Shown one piece after another: positions 53,219-63,100 of a DNA stretch of 64,000 bases. Source of the stretch: Exiguobacterium aurantiacum DSM 6208 (GTDB taxonomy: Bacteria; Bacillota; Bacilli; Exiguobacteriales; Exiguobacteriaceae). The position numbers and the translations under genes are program-made. The first letter of the stretch is position 1, and each line of letters begins with the position of its first letter. The notes under the pieces are model-generated. The model saw only the letters and a program-made list of their open reading frames with translations, was not told the origin of the DNA and did not search any database. Location: assembly GCF_000702585.1 (NCBI RefSeq), contig NZ_JNIQ01000001.1, positions 2,423,001-2,487,000 of the forward strand, read 5' to 3'.

Positions 53219-54433
53219 TCATTTTTGCAAACCTTGGAAATACGTTCTTACTTCACTGATGAAGTACAGCGACCCCGTCACGACGAGCGTCTTCGACTTC
53301 GGATTCTTCACCCAACGGTTGAGCCATAGTTTCCAGTCGACATAGTCGGCCCCGTCCTCAATCAAACTTTCTTTCGTCCGTGTCCGCGGGAAATCGAACG
53401 TCGTCTCGTACACTGTTCCGACCGTTTGAAGCGACGCCACCATGCTGGCTCGGTCTTTATCGGCGAGGATGGCCGCGAGGATCGTCACGTCGTCTTCAAT
53501 CCGCAACTGTTCGACGAGTGCGGCGACCCCTTCCGCATTGTGTGCCCCATCGAGCACAATGCGCGGCGTCTTCGACACGAGCTCATATCGACCTGGATGC
53601 TGAGCTGTCTCAAGCCCTGACCGAATCGCCGCTCCTCCCCATCCGAGATGGCGCGCGACGGCGACGGCACACGCCCCGTTATACGCTTGATGGTGTCCGG
53701 TCAATCCGAGCGTCACCGGAAGCAAACCGTCATATGTCACGACCGTTTCGCGCCCGTCCTCGATCGACGTGACGAGTGATGTGACGTCATGAATCGGGGC
53801 GTCCATCGCCTCTCCTCGTTCGTCAAGCAACCCGATCAACCGCTCATCCGTCAAACTATGGAACATCGGCACACCTCGCTTCATGATGCCGAACTTCTCG
53901 AGCGCGATCTCTTCGAGCGTGTCACCGAGGATGCCTTGATGGTCGTGCCCGATAGACGTGACGACCGTCGCGAGCGGCCGTTTCAACACGTTCGTCGAAT
54001 CGAGCCGACCCCCGAGCCCGACTTCCCAGATGACGAGGTCGGGCTGTTGCTCGTGGAAATAGAGCCACGCCATCACCGTGAGCAGCTCGAACTCGGTCAA
54101 CGTCTCTGGTGACGCACTCGCACAATCTTGGACCTGGTTCGCGATGCGGACGAGGTCGTCCTCCCGAATCGGCTCCCCGTTCAACATGATCCGCTCCTCG
54201 AACTGGATGATGTACGGCGAGATGAACGTCCCGACGTTCAAGCCCTCCTGCATCGCCATCGCTCGCAAAAAGGCGACGGTCGACCCTTTTCCGTTCGTGC
54301 CTGCGACGTGGACCGACGGCAACTCCTCGATCCCGAGCTTTTCTAGCATCCACTCGATTCGGGTCAACCCCGGCTTAATCCCGAACCGAAGCTGTCTGTT
54401 CAACCAATTCAATACGTCTTGTCTCGTCTCCAT
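53219..54433 (-). CDS. folC: Folylpolyglutamate synthase/dihydrofolate synthase
   Basis: Adds glutamate to folates and makes dihydrofolate from dihydropteroate. P-loop VAGTNGKGSTVAFL near residue 40, DSTNVLKRPLATVVTSIGHDHQGILGDT near residue 145, and C-terminal RIVLDGAHNAEGVAALVEQL near residue 290. About 404 residues. I take the ATG at 54433 with AGGAG nine bases upstream. In Bacillus it follows valS directly. Here the selO-to-membrane-protein group lies between them on the opposite strand. Confidence 0.95.
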   Translation of the reverse strand: METRQDVLNWLNRQLRFGIKPGLTRIEWMLEKLGIEELPSVHVAGTNGKGSTVAFLRAMAMQEGLNVGTFISPYIIQFEERIMLNGEPIREDDLVRIANQVQDCASASPETLTEFELLTVMAWLYFHEQQPDLVIWEVGLGGRLDSTNVLKRPLATVVTSIGHDHQGILGDTLEEIALEKFGIMKRGVPMFHSLTDERLIGLLDERGEAMDAPIHDVTSLVTSIEDGRETVVTYDGLLPVTLGLTGHHQAYNGACAVAVARHLGWGGAAIRSGLETAQHPGRYELVSKTPRIVLDGAHNAEGVAALVEQLRIEDDVTILAAILADKDRASMVASLQTVGTVYETTFDFPRTRTKESLIEDGADYVDWKLWLNRWVKNPKSKTLVVTGSLYFISEVRTYFQGLQK

Positions 54434-54541
54434 CTCCATCCACTCCTATATGTACACTTCCTTTTCATCTTACCAAAATTCGCGAAGCCCTACGTAAGGA
54501 ATCGGCTGTGCTATACTCGAGGCGAAGAAGGAGGGATTGCG

Positions 54542-55981
54542 ATGACAACCAATTGGAATTTCGAGGCGACGTACCTTGAACTCCGTGACATATTTTATGA
54601 TCGTGGACCGGTCCACCCGGTCGAAGCACCTGAGCTCGTCTTGTTTAATGACGACCTTGCGAAATCGCTCGGGCTCGACATCGAGGCGGTGAAGCAGGAC
54701 GTCGCCCTGTTAGCCGGAAATATTCAGACCGATACATCCTTTTCCGAGGCGTATGCCGGACACCAGTTCGGGCACTTCACGATGCTCGGAGACGGGCGCG
54801 CCCTCATGCTCGGGGAGCACATCGCTCCGAACGGGAAACGGTTTGACGTCCAATTGAAAGGCTCGGGCCCGACCGAATATTCTCGGGGCGGCGATGGACG
54901 AGCCGCCATCGGTCCGATGGTTAGGGAATTCATCATCAGTGAGGCGATGCACGCGCTCGGCATCCCGACGAACCGCGCCTTGAGTGTCGTCAAAACCGGA
55001 GAGCCTGTCATGCGGCAACGCCCGGAGCACGGCGCCGTGTTGACGCGTGTCGCCTCGAGTCACTTGCGCGTCGGGACGTTCCAATACGCGGCCGCAGCCG
55101 GTTCAATCGATGACGTCATCGCGCTCGCTGACTACGCGATTCGTCGCCACGACGCTGACCTTGAAGGAAAGCCGGACCGCTACGAACAGTTCCTCCGTCG
55201 TGTCATCACGCGCCAGGCGAAGCTGATCGCCGACTGGCAACTCGTCGGCTTCATCCACGGCGTCATGAACACGGACAACACGTTCATCAGCGGTGAAGGT
55301 CTCGACTACGGCCCGTGCGCGTTCATGGACACGTATCATCCGCACACCGTCTTCAGCTCGATTGACCGGGAAGGCCGCTACGCGTACGCAAATCAGCCGT
55401 ATATCGGGTCGTGGAACTTGGCGCGTCTGGCCGAGACGCTATTACCGCTCATCGCCGAGACGCAAGAAGGAGCGATCGACATCGCCAATAAGCTGTTGGA
55501 TGGGTATACCGAGACGTATAAAGAAGCATACTTCACGGGACTCGCGCATAAGGTCGGGCTGTACGTCCGAAAAGACGGAGACGATGCGCTTACGGACGAA
55601 TTACTTCGCCTGATGATGGAGAGCGAGGCGGACTTCACGAACACGTTCCGCGCGCTCACGCTCGGTGACATGGAATCGCTCGCTTTCGCCAACCGTGACG
55701 ACGGCAAGACGTGGCTCGCCGCTTGGCGGAAACGCCTTGGGGAACAAGGTCTTCCGGATGAAGATGTGACCCGACTCATGCGTCAGCATAACCCGGCCAT
55801 CATCCCGCGCAACCATCACGTCGAGACGGCGATTCAAGCGGCCGCTCGCGGTGACTTCGCACCGACCGAGTCACTGCTCGCCGTACTCCGAGAGCCATAC
55901 GATTATGAAGCGGACAACGGACGCTACGTCTCGCCAGGTCCACCGCGGACGTATCCGTATCAGACGTTTTGTGGCACATGA
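54542..55981 (+). CDS. selO: SelO-family protein adenylyltransferase (YdiU/UPF0061)
   Basis: Pseudokinase-fold enzyme that transfers AMP from ATP to hydroxyl side chains of proteins, linked to redox stress. Family motifs are YAGHQFGHFTMLGDGRA near residue 75, VQLKGSGPTEYSRGGDGRA near residue 103, GVMNTDNTFISGEGLDYGPCAFMD near residue 240 (metal-binding Asn/Asp), and the C-terminal FCGT, where animal relatives carry selenocysteine. 479 residues from ATG 54542, with GAAGGAGG upstream. The 41 codons upstream that remain open do not belong. Divergent from folC. Confidence 0.95.
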   Translation: MTTNWNFEATYLELRDIFYDRGPVHPVEAPELVLFNDDLAKSLGLDIEAVKQDVALLAGNIQTDTSFSEAYAGHQFGHFTMLGDGRALMLGEHIAPNGKRFDVQLKGSGPTEYSRGGDGRAAIGPMVREFIISEAMHALGIPTNRALSVVKTGEPVMRQRPEHGAVLTRVASSHLRVGTFQYAAAAGSIDDVIALADYAIRRHDADLEGKPDRYEQFLRRVITRQAKLIADWQLVGFIHGVMNTDNTFISGEGLDYGPCAFMDTYHPHTVFSSIDREGRYAYANQPYIGSWNLARLAETLLPLIAETQEGAIDIANKLLDGYTETYKEAYFTGLAHKVGLYVRKDGDDALTDELLRLMMESEADFTNTFRALTLGDMESLAFANRDDGKTWLAAWRKRLGEQGLPDEDVTRLMRQHNPAIIPRNHHVETAIQAAARGDFAPTESLLAVLREPYDYEADNGRYVSPGPPRTYPYQTFCGT

Positions 55982-56070
55982 TCCATTCCGCTATCGCGGG
56001 ATGGATTTTTTGAAACCTTTGTTTGACTCTTTCGTAAAAAATGAAAGGAGTAGGAAAGGGGTCACCAAAC

Positions 56071-56526
56071 ATGAATGAACAGACTACTTTATATCGAAAT
56101 CGATTCTTGGAACAGAATCCATCGCTCCATCCCGATGATATTGAAGCGTTTCAATTCGGTGCAGATGCAAATTATTTAGCCACACTTGTGACGACAGGTC
56201 AGAAAACAGCAACATGTTCTGCCCATGTTTTATATGAAATTGAAAATGAAGCCCTTCCCTATGTCGGACAATATGCAATCGTTCTTGATGCGTCCGATCA
56301 CCCTGTCGCTGTCATTCAAACGACAGAGGTCACCATCCAGCCGATGAATCAAGTTCCCAAAGAATTTGCGTTAGCAGAGGGCGAAGGCGACTATACAGAG
56401 TGGTGGAATGCGCATGAGCTATTTTTTACCGACTTGCTTAAAACCTATCAACTTTCATTCACTGAGGACATGAATCTCATCTGCGAACGCTTTAAAGTCG
56501 TCCATCATAATTTGAATCTCATTTAG
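56071..56526 (+). CDS. ASCH-domain protein (YhfF-like)
   Basis: About 151 residues. The ASCH fold is seen in LVTTGQKTATCSAHVLYEIENEALPYVGQYAIVLDASDHPVAVIQTTEVTIQPMNQV, with the small beta-barrel pattern and the C-terminal GEGDYTEWWNAHELFFTDLL motif. ASCH domains bind RNA or nucleic-acid components; some act as nucleotide or acetylcytidine hydrolases, but no assignment can be made here. I start at 56071, with AAGGGG nine bases upstream; an ATG ten codons earlier is also open. It is AT-rich relative to selO. The first tiny membrane gene begins 13 bases after the stop, so these are probably co-transcribed. Confidence 0.85.
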   Translation: MNEQTTLYRNRFLEQNPSLHPDDIEAFQFGADANYLATLVTTGQKTATCSAHVLYEIENEALPYVGQYAIVLDASDHPVAVIQTTEVTIQPMNQVPKEFALAEGEGDYTEWWNAHELFFTDLLKTYQLSFTEDMNLICERFKVVHHNLNLI

Positions 56527-56539
56527 AAAGGAGATAACT

Positions 56540-56716
56540 ATGCGCTTACTCGCTTCACTCATTTCGTTAGGTTTCGCCTGCCTCATCTCGCTCGAGCTGT
56601 GGCAAGGTCCGTTTCATAGCGGCTGGGTTTGGTCCATGCCCGTGTTTTTCTTAATCGTTTCGTTTTTTCAGTTCATGAAACATTTGAACGAGCTTGAATG
56701 GGAGGAAACAAAATGA
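56540..56716 (+). CDS. Tiny membrane protein 1 of a three-gene micro-operon
   Basis: 58 residues, not recognised. Two hydrophobic stretches (LLASLISLGFACLISLEL, and MPVFFLIVSFFQFM near residue 33) separated by WQGPFHSGWVW, with an acidic tail ELEWEETK. GAAAGGAG lies seven bases before the ATG. The stop overlaps the next start as ATGA. The ribosome site, codon use and exact coupling support a real gene in spite of its size. Confidence 0.72.
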   Translation: MRLLASLISLGFACLISLELWQGPFHSGWVWSMPVFFLIVSFFQFMKHLNELEWEETK

Positions 56717-56907
56717 AGGTCACAATTGCCGCATTGATGTTTCTCATCCTTTCGGCTTCCTACACGGTATATAGTCTCTACCTCTTATTGATTGGGCAAG
56801 CGATTCAGCCCCAATGGACCGGGCTTGCGCTCGGCGCCTTATTCACCTCATCGTACTTCCTGTTGACCAAACAGTTGCCAGCGTGGGACGGAAGTGATCA
56901 CGAATGA
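56713..56907 (+). CDS. Tiny membrane protein 2 of the micro-operon
   Basis: 64 residues, not recognised. Two hydrophobic segments (TIAALMFLILSASYTVYSLYLLLI and WTGLALGALFTSSYFLL) joined by GQAIQPQ, then a short acidic tail (AWDGSDHE). A GGGAGG site lies 9-15 bases upstream, within the first gene. Start and stop both overlap neighbours by ATGA. Confidence 0.72.
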   Translation: MKVTIAALMFLILSASYTVYSLYLLLIGQAIQPQWTGLALGALFTSSYFLLTKQLPAWDGSDHE

Positions 56908-57080
56908 GAATCGTCTATTTCATTTTGATGCTCATCGCCGTGTTTCTGTATGCGGTCTATCTCGTCCATCTGTATCGGGTCGGGCTGACCGATTCGCTCT
57001 ACATGCATTTTCTTTGGATTACCGCCATCGGCCTCTACATCGTCTGGCTAAAGCGAAGAACCCCCAAACGTCACTATTGA
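56904..57080 (+). CDS. Tiny membrane protein 3 of the micro-operon
   Basis: 58 residues, not recognised. Two hydrophobic segments (VYFILMLIAVFLYAVYLVHLY and YMHFLWITAIGLYIVWL) and a strongly basic tail (KRRTPKRHY), the opposite of the acidic tails of the first two proteins. The start overlaps the previous stop as ATGA. The stop lies inside the terminator hairpin at 57053-57097. Confidence 0.72.
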   Translation: MRIVYFILMLIAVFLYAVYLVHLYRVGLTDSLYMHFLWITAIGLYIVWLKRRTPKRHY

Positions 57081-57097
57081 CGTCGGGGGTTCTTCGC
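57053..57097 (+). terminator. Terminator of the membrane micro-operon
   Basis: GCGAAGAACCCCC...GGGGGTTCTTCGC, with an inner ACGTC/GACGT stem, includes the last codons of the third gene. The T run after it is poor (GTTTAC). Confidence 0.65.
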
Positions 57098-57130
57098 GTT
57101 TACATCCCACAGCTTAAGCTATTGTGACTC

Positions 57131-57170
57131 CAAAAAAACCTTCTTCGGAGAACGCGTCTCCAAAGAAGGT
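57131..57170 (-). terminator. Intrinsic terminator after valS
   Basis: ACCTTCTTTGGAGACGCGTTCTCCGAAGAAGGT is followed by T6 on the minus strand, eight bases past the valS stop. Confidence 0.87.
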
Positions 57171-57177
57171 CAAGGTG

Positions 57178-59829
57178 TTACTTACGCAACTCTTCCAAAC
57201 GGGCTCGGACCGCGTCACGTTTGTCGAGGTAGTCTTTTTCTTTTGCTTTCTCTTCGTCGATGACATGAGCCGGCGCCTTGCCGGTGAAGCCTGGGTTGCC
57301 GAGTTTCTTCTGAACGCGCTCGACTTCCTTCTCGTACTTCGCCACTTCTTTTTCAAGACGGGCGATTTCTTCTTCGAAGTTGATCAAGTCAGCGAGCGGG
57401 ATGAACAGTTCTGCCCCCGTCATGATGGCCGACATCGACTTGTCTGGAGCCGTCAAGCCACGCGCGATTTCAAGCTCGGTCGCGTTCGTGAACTTGCCGA
57501 TCGTCGCCTCGTTCTCGCTCAAGTAGCCTTGTGTCGTGTCGTCACTCGTCGCGATGAAGAGTTGGATCGGTTTCGACATCGGCGCGTTCACTTCCGAACG
57601 AATGTTACGGACCGAGCGGATGACGTTCATGACCGCCTCAAACGCAGGGACCGACTCCGCGAAGTGGAGGTCGTCACGGCGTGTCGGGTAGCTCGCACGG
57701 ACGATCGAGTCGCCTTCGTGCGGCAAGTGTTGCCAAATCTCCTCTGTGAGGAACGGCATGAACGGGTGCATGAGACGCATGATCGAGTCGAGCGTATGTG
57801 CGAGCACTGAACGTGTCGTCGCTTTCGCCACCTCGTCCTCACCGTAGAGCGTGAGTTTCGCCATCTCGATGTACCAGTTACAGAACTCTTCCCAGATGAA
57901 GTTGTACAGGTAGCGACCGGCTTCGCCGAACTCGTACTTGTCGACGAGACGTGTCACTTGGTCGACCGTGTCGTTCAAACGAGTGAGGATCCACTTGTCG
58001 GCAAGCGTCTTCTCGCCTGAGAGGTCGATATCCTCGAACTTCATGCCGTCCATGTTCATGAGAGCGAAACGGCTCGCGTTCCAAATCTTGTTCGCGAAGT
58101 TCCATGTCGACTCGATCTTCTCCCAATAGAAGCGGAGGTCGTTCCCTGGAGTTGAACCGGTAAGGAGGAACCAGCGGAGCGAGTCGGCACCATACTGGTC
58201 GATGACTTCCATCGGATCGACGCCGTTACCGAGCGACTTCGACATCTTGCGGCCTTCCGAGTCGCGGATGAGACCGTGGATGAGGACGTCGTTGAACGGT
58301 TGCTTCCCTGTGAACTCGAGCGATTGGAAGATCATGCGCGATACCCAGAAGAAGATGATGTCGTAACCCGTGACGAGCGCGCTCGTCGGGAAGTAACGTT
58401 TGAAGTCTGCTGCATCCGTGTCCGGCCAGCCCATCGTCGAGAACGGCCAGAGCGCTGACGAGAACCACGTGTCGAGCACGTCTTCGTCTTGCGTCCAGTT
58501 CTCGCTGTCCGCGGGTGCGTCTTTTCCTACGTATACTTCGCCTGTCTCGTTATGGTACCAAGCCGGGATGCGGTGTCCCCACCAAAGTTGACGGCTGATG
58601 CACCAATCGCGGATGTTCTCCATCCAGCGGAGGTACGTGCCTTCGAACCGCTCTGGGACGAAGTTGACTTTCGTGTCGTCATGTCCTTGTGCTTCGAGCG
58701 CCGCTTTCGCGAGCGGCTCCATGTCGACGAACCACTGTTTCGAAAGATACGGCTCGATGACCGCGCCTGAACGTTCCGAGTGGCCGACCGAGTGCGTGTG
58801 CGGTTCGATCTTGACGAGCGTGCCGTCCGCTTCTAAATCTTTCACGAGTTGCTTGCGGCATTCGAAGCGGTCGAGCCCTTCGTACTTGCCTGCGTTCTCG
58901 TTCATCTTGCCGCCTTCGTCCATGACGAGGACGCGCGGGAGTTCGTGACGGTTCCCGATCTCGAAGTCGTTCGGGTCGTGTGCCGGCGTGATCTTCACGC
59001 AGCCTGTACCGAACTCCATGTCGACGTAGTCGTCGGCGACAATCGGAATCTCACGGTTCATGACCGGAAGCATGATCGTCTTGCCGACGAGGTGCGCGTA
59101 ACGCTCATCTTTCGGGTTGACGGCGACGGCCGTATCACCGAGCATCGTCTCCGGACGCGTCGTCGCGATCTCGATGTGGCCTGAGCCGTCCGCGAGCGGG
59201 TATTTCATATGGTAGAACGCGCCCTCGACCTCTTGATAGATGACTTCGATATCCGAGACGGCCGTCTTCTGCGCCGGGTCCCAGTTGACGATGTACTCGC
59301 CGCGGTAGATCATGCCTTTCTCATACAGACGGACGAACACTTCCTGGACCGCTTTCGAGAGTCCTTCGTCGAGCGTGAAACGCTCACGCGAGTAGTCGAG
59401 GCCGAGGCCAAGTTTTGACCACTGGGCACGGATCGTGTCGGCGTACTCATCCTTCCATTCCCACGTCTTCTCGAGGAACTTCTCGCGACCGAGGTCGTAA
59501 CGCATGATGCCGTCCTCACGGAGCTTCTGTTCGACTTTCGCTTGTGTCGCGATGCCGGCGTGGTCCATCCCTGGGAGCCAGAGCACGTCATAGCCTTGCA
59601 TGCGCTTCAAGCGCGTCAATAAGTCTTGGAGCGTCGTGTCCCACGCGTGTCCGAGGTGAAGTTTTCCTGTCACGTTCGGTGGCGGGATGACGATCGTGTA
59701 CGGCTCTTTCGAGTCGTCCTCGTCTGCTTTGAATACGTCGTTCTCTAACCAGTAGTCGTACCATTTCGCTTCCGTCGCACTCGGGTCGTACTTCGTCGGC
59801 ATGGTGATTTCGTTTGTCTCGTTGGCCAT
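57178..59829 (-). CDS. valS: Valyl-tRNA synthetase
   Basis: Class I aminoacyl-tRNA synthetase charging tRNA-Val. HIGH motif in [15 protein letters not shown] near residue 42, KMSKS in [14 protein letters not shown] near residue 515, an editing domain between them ([17 protein letters not shown]), and a C-terminal coiled coil ([27 protein letters not shown]). About 883 residues from the ATG at 59829 (MANETNEI), preceded by GAGGGGG. Expression is under a T-box leader. Confidence 0.97.
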   Translation of the reverse strand: MANETNEITMPTKYDPSATEAKWYDYWLENDVFKADEDDSKEPYTIVIPPPNVTGKLHLGHAWDTTLQDLLTRLKRMQGYDVLWLPGMDHAGIATQAKVEQKLREDGIMRYDLGREKFLEKTWEWKDEYADTIRAQWSKLGLGLDYSRERFTLDEGLSKAVQEVFVRLYEKGMIYRGEYIVNWDPAQKTAVSDIEVIYQEVEGAFYHMKYPLADGSGHIEIATTRPETMLGDTAVAVNPKDERYAHLVGKTIMLPVMNREIPIVADDYVDMEFGTGCVKITPAHDPNDFEIGNRHELPRVLVMDEGGKMNENAGKYEGLDRFECRKQLVKDLEADGTLVKIEPHTHSVGHSERSGAVIEPYLSKQWFVDMEPLAKAALEAQGHDDTKVNFVPERFEGTYLRWMENIRDWCISRQLWWGHRIPAWYHNETGEVYVGKDAPADSENWTQDEDVLDTWFSSALWPFSTMGWPDTDAADFKRYFPTSALVTGYDIIFFWVSRMIFQSLEFTGKQPFNDVLIHGLIRDSEGRKMSKSLGNGVDPMEVIDQYGADSLRWFLLTGSTPGNDLRFYWEKIESTWNFANKIWNASRFALMNMDGMKFEDIDLSGEKTLADKWILTRLNDTVDQVTRLVDKYEFGEAGRYLYNFIWEEFCNWYIEMAKLTLYGEDEVAKATTRSVLAHTLDSIMRLMHPFMPFLTEEIWQHLPHEGDSIVRASYPTRRDDLHFAESVPAFEAVMNVIRSVRNIRSEVNAPMSKPIQLFIATSDDTTQGYLSENEATIGKFTNATELEIARGLTAPDKSMSAIMTGAELFIPLADLINFEEEIARLEKEVAKYEKEVERVQKKLGNPGFTGKAPAHVIDEEKAKEKDYLDKRDAVRARLEELRK

Positions 59830-59860
59830 GTGTAATGCCCCCTCTATAAAATGTAAACAC

Positions 59861-60119
59861 AAAAACGGCTTCTCTCGTCCTATACGCTAAGGACGAAAGA
59901 AGCCGAATCTTCCGCGGTACCACCTTAGTTCGCCAAACACGTTGGCGCCCTCAAAATCGAATAACGGTCGATGGACCGGACCTCTCTACTCGCGTTCAAA
60001 AGGTCAGCTCCGAGGCGACTTCCGCACCATCCTTCGCGGCCTCGCACCAAGCGGCCGCGTCTCTGAGAAAGGATGTTTGTTGCGTACTATTCCTCATCGT
60101 AGCTTTTGTTCGTATCTGT
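59861..60119 (-). promoter_or_regulatory. T-box riboswitch leader of valS
   Basis: The T-box bulge sequence AGGTGGTACCGCGG (59912-59925, minus strand) pairs with the tRNA acceptor end. It is followed by a terminator hairpin (59866-59905, CGGCTTCTTTCGTCCT and complement, with T5). A Stem I with GATGAGGAATAGTA begins near 60100. Uncharged tRNA-Val should favour antitermination. I could not place the specifier codon with confidence; GUC is expected. Confidence 0.92.
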
Positions 60120-60125
60120 TAAACA

Positions 60126-60154
60126 ATTGTAGCGACAGAAGCTGTTTCCGTCAA
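60126..60154 (-). promoter_or_regulatory. Promoter of the valS leader
   Basis: TTGACG and TACAAT lie 17 bases apart on the minus strand, starting three bases past the hemL stop. Confidence 0.78.
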
Positions 60155-60156
60155 GA

Positions 60157-61461
60157 TTAGAGTGAAAACTCTTCTTGCAACTCTTTGAACGTCGCTTCGA
60201 CCGCCGCGATCGTCTGCTCGATGTCCTCGTCCGTATGCACGGTCGAGAGGAACAAGCCTTCGAACTGTGATGGTGGCAAGAACACGCCGCGCGCCGCCAT
60301 CTTCCGGTAGTATGAGCGGAACATTTCGAGGTTGGCCGATTTCGCCTTCTCGAAGTTCGTCACTTTCTCATTCGTGAAGAAGAAGCCGAACATCGACCCG
60401 GCACGGTTCGTGTCGTGCGGGATGTTGTACTTCTCGCCCGCTTTCGTGAAGCCTTCGGCGAGACGGTCGGCTTTGCGCTCGAACTCCGCGTAATGTTCAG
60501 GCTTCAGTTGCGACAGCGTCGTGTAGCCGGCGATCATCGCGAGCGGGTTGCCCGAGAGCGTTCCCGCCTGATAGATCGGCCCTTGTGGCGCAATCTGTTC
60601 CATGATCTCGCGTTTCCCACCGTACGCACCGACCGGAAGGCCGCCGCCGATGACTTTCCCGAGGCACGTCAAATCCGGCATCACGCCGAAGTAGCCTTGG
60701 GCACAGTTGTAGCCGACACGGAAACCGGTCATGACCTCGTCAAAGATGAGGAGCGCGCCGTGTTGTTCCGTGATCTCACGAAGTCCTTCGAGGAATCCTG
60801 GTTGCGGCGGGACGAAGCCCATGTTGCCGGCAGCCGGCTCGACGATGACGCCGGCGAGGTCGTCGCCGTACTTCTCGAACGCGACACGGACGCCTTCTAA
60901 ATCGTTATACGGCACCGTGAGCGTGTGGCTCGCGAGCTCTTTCGGCACGCCTGGTGAGTCCGGGAGACCGAGTGTGGCGACACCGGATCCCGCTTTGATG
61001 AGGAGCGAGTCGCCGTGACCGTGGTAGCAGCCTTCGAACTTCAAGATTTTCGTCTTGCCCGTGTAGCCGCGCGCGAGGCGAAGTGCCGCCATCGTCGCTT
61101 CCGTGCCCGAGTTGACCATGCGCACCATCTCGATCGATGGGACGCGGTCGATGACGAGTTCCGCCATCTTCGTCTCGAGCTCGGTCGGTGTCCCGAACGT
61201 CCAGCCCTTCTCGGCCTGCTCTTGGATCGCTTTCGTCACGACCGGGTCACGGTGACCGAGGATGAGCGGTCCCCAAGAGAGGACGTAGTCGATATATTCG
61301 TTGCCGTCGATGTCGTACACACGTGAGCCTTCACCGCGTTCGGCGAAGATCGGTGTCATCCCGACTGATTTATAGGCACGGACCGGGCTGTTCACCCCGC
61401 CCGGCATGAGCGGACGTGCTTGTTCGAACGCCGCTTCTGAGCGTGTTTGATTGTAGGTCAT
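60157..61461 (-). CDS. hemL: Glutamate-1-semialdehyde 2,1-aminomutase
   Basis: PLP enzyme forming 5-aminolevulinate from glutamate-1-semialdehyde, in the C5 heme route. [20 protein letters not shown] near the N-terminus, the [18 protein letters not shown] motif near residue 143, and the PLP lysine in [19 protein letters not shown] near residue 268. 434 residues. The start overlaps the hemB stop by four bases. It is last of hemCDBL. Confidence 0.97.
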   Translation of the reverse strand: MTYNQTRSEAAFEQARPLMPGGVNSPVRAYKSVGMTPIFAERGEGSRVYDIDGNEYIDYVLSWGPLILGHRDPVVTKAIQEQAEKGWTFGTPTELETKMAELVIDRVPSIEMVRMVNSGTEATMAALRLARGYTGKTKILKFEGCYHGHGDSLLIKAGSGVATLGLPDSPGVPKELASHTLTVPYNDLEGVRVAFEKYGDDLAGVIVEPAAGNMGFVPPQPGFLEGLREITEQHGALLIFDEVMTGFRVGYNCAQGYFGVMPDLTCLGKVIGGGLPVGAYGGKREIMEQIAPQGPIYQAGTLSGNPLAMIAGYTTLSQLKPEHYAEFERKADRLAEGFTKAGEKYNIPHDTNRAGSMFGFFFTNEKVTNFEKAKSANLEMFRSYYRKMAARGVFLPPSQFEGLFLSTVHTDEDIEQTIAAVEATFKELQEEFSL

Positions 61462-62438
61462 GCGTAGTCTCCTTCCAAATAGCGACAGACGTCTTTAGCG
61501 AAATACGTGATGATGAGATCGGCGCCGGCCCGTTTGAAGCCAACCATCGTCTCCATGACGATGCGTTGTTCATCGACCCAGTCGTTCATCGACGCTGCTT
61601 TGATCATCGCGTACTCCCCGCTCACGTTATACGCCACAATCGGCATATCGAGCGAGTCGCGCATGTCACGGATGATGTCCATGAACGCGAGCGCCGGTTT
61701 GACGATCATGAAGTCCGCCCCTTGCTCGACGTCCGATTGCGACTCCCGGAACGCCTCGCGACGGTTGGCCGGGTCCATTTGATAGCCTTTCCGGTCACCT
61801 TCACCCGGTGCCGACTGCGCCGCGTCACGGAACGGTCCGTAGTACGCCGATGCGTATTTGACGCCGTAGCTCATGATCGGGATATGGCTGAACCCGTTTT
61901 GATCGAGCCCTTCCCGAATCGACGCGACGAAGCCGTCCATCATCGAACTCGGCGCGATGATGTCAGCGCCGGCTTGTGCTTGCGTGATCGCCGTCTGGAC
62001 GTGAAGCGGCAGTGACGCGTCGTTATCGACGTCACCGTTCTTCACGATGCCACAGTGGCCCGTCGACGTATATTCGCATAGGCACGTGTCGGCGACGACC
62101 GTGAGTTCTGGCGCCCACGCTTTCACTTTGCGGATCGCTTCTTGGACGATGCCGTGGTCGTGATACGCTTCCGTACCTTCCGGGTCTTTATGTTCAGGCA
62201 CACCGAACAAGATGACCGATTGGATGCCGAGGTCGACAATCTCTTTGATCTCGTCCTCGAGACGGTCGAGCGAGAAGTTGAAGACGCCAGGCATCGAGCT
62301 GACTTCGCGTTTAATATTCGTCCCTTCGATGATGAAGAGCGGGTAAATCAAATCTTCTTTCCGAACATGGTTTTCACGTACGAGTGCACGCATCGACTTC
62401 GATGAACGAAGGCGACGGTGACGGTCGAACTGGTTCAT
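61458..62438 (-). CDS. hemB: Porphobilinogen synthase (delta-aminolevulinate dehydratase)
   Basis: Condenses two 5-aminolevulinates to porphobilinogen. The active-site zinc cysteines are present ([14 protein letters not shown] near residue 120), so this is the zinc-dependent type. The two Schiff-base lysines are in [17 protein letters not shown] near residue 195 and GEYAMIKAA near residue 250. About 326 residues from the ATG at 62438, with GGGGAGG upstream. It overlaps hemD by four bases. Confidence 0.97.
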   Translation of the reverse strand: MNQFDRHRRLRSSKSMRALVRENHVRKEDLIYPLFIIEGTNIKREVSSMPGVFNFSLDRLEDEIKEIVDLGIQSVILFGVPEHKDPEGTEAYHDHGIVQEAIRKVKAWAPELTVVADTCLCEYTSTGHCGIVKNGDVDNDASLPLHVQTAITQAQAGADIIAPSSMMDGFVASIREGLDQNGFSHIPIMSYGVKYASAYYGPFRDAAQSAPGEGDRKGYQMDPANRREAFRESQSDVEQGADFMIVKPALAFMDIIRDMRDSLDMPIVAYNVSGEYAMIKAASMNDWVDEQRIVMETMVGFKRAGADLIITYFAKDVCRYLEGDYA

Positions 62439-63100
62439 GAAAAATCCTCCCCTACACACTGTATTAATGCATCCATAGTATAACATTCTGGTACCCGGAC
62501 CGGTAACGTCGACACTTGTCGGACGGCGCGCTCGGTCACTTCACCGATGGCGTACCACGTCCCGTGGAAGCGCTCGAGATAAGGTGTGAGCGCGTGGACG
62601 GCCGACGGACTGAGGACGAGGAGCACCTGGACTCGTCCGAGCGCCTCGGCTTCTGTCTCCGTCAGTTCACGACCGACCGTCTCATAGACGACCCAGTCGA
62701 CGACGTGTCCGAGCTGTCCCATATGGTCCGTGTTCGCCAAGTCGCCCCGGGCGAACAAGACGGTCTCACCCGGTTTGACGACATGGGCCAAATCGTGGAA
62801 CAACGCCTCGCCCGTATACGTCTTCGGCATGAGCGAGACGGTAAATCCAACGGCCTCGAGCGCTTGTTTCGTCTTCTCGCCGACAGCGGCGACCTGGACG
62901 TCACGCGGGACATCCGACAGCGCTGGCACGGCGTTTTGACTCGTGACGACGAGCCAATCGAACGAGCGTGTCGGTAGTGGCGCATCGGTCAATCTCGTCT
63001 CGATGAGCGGGACGTGATGAACGGAAAGACCGCTCGCCTCGAGCGTGGCTCGTTGCGAAGCGGTCAATCGTTTTGTCCCTGTGTACCAGACGTCACACAT
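62435..63100 (-). CDS. hemD: Uroporphyrinogen-III synthase
   Basis: Closes hydroxymethylbilane to uroporphyrinogen III. The family is poorly conserved. Here the fold is supported by [15 protein letters not shown] near residue 50, [24 protein letters not shown], and [19 protein letters not shown] with [11 protein letters not shown] near the end. About 221 residues from the ATG at 63100, which overlaps the hemC stop by eight bases and has no strong ribosome site, so translation is probably coupled. Position between hemC and hemB confirms it. Confidence 0.92.
   Translation of the reverse strand: MCDVWYTGTKRLTASQRATLEASGLSVHHVPLIETRLTDAPLPTRSFDWLVVTSQNAVPALSDVPRDVQVAAVGEKTKQALEAVGFTVSLMPKTYTGEALFHDLAHVVKPGETVLFARGDLANTDHMGQLGHVVDWVVYETVGRELTETEAEALGRVQVLLVLSPSAVHALTPYLERFHGTWYAIGEVTERAVRQVSTLPVRVPECYTMDALIQCVGEDFS

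Noticed and set aside
54419-54541. N-terminal extension of SelO by 41 codons
   Set aside because: The extension overlaps the folC start region, has no ribosome site and is not part of the family. The ATG at 54542 has GAAGGAGG.
61416-62015. Open frame of 199 codons on the plus strand
   Set aside because: Antisense to hemB and the start of hemL; low-complexity composition typical of shadow frames.
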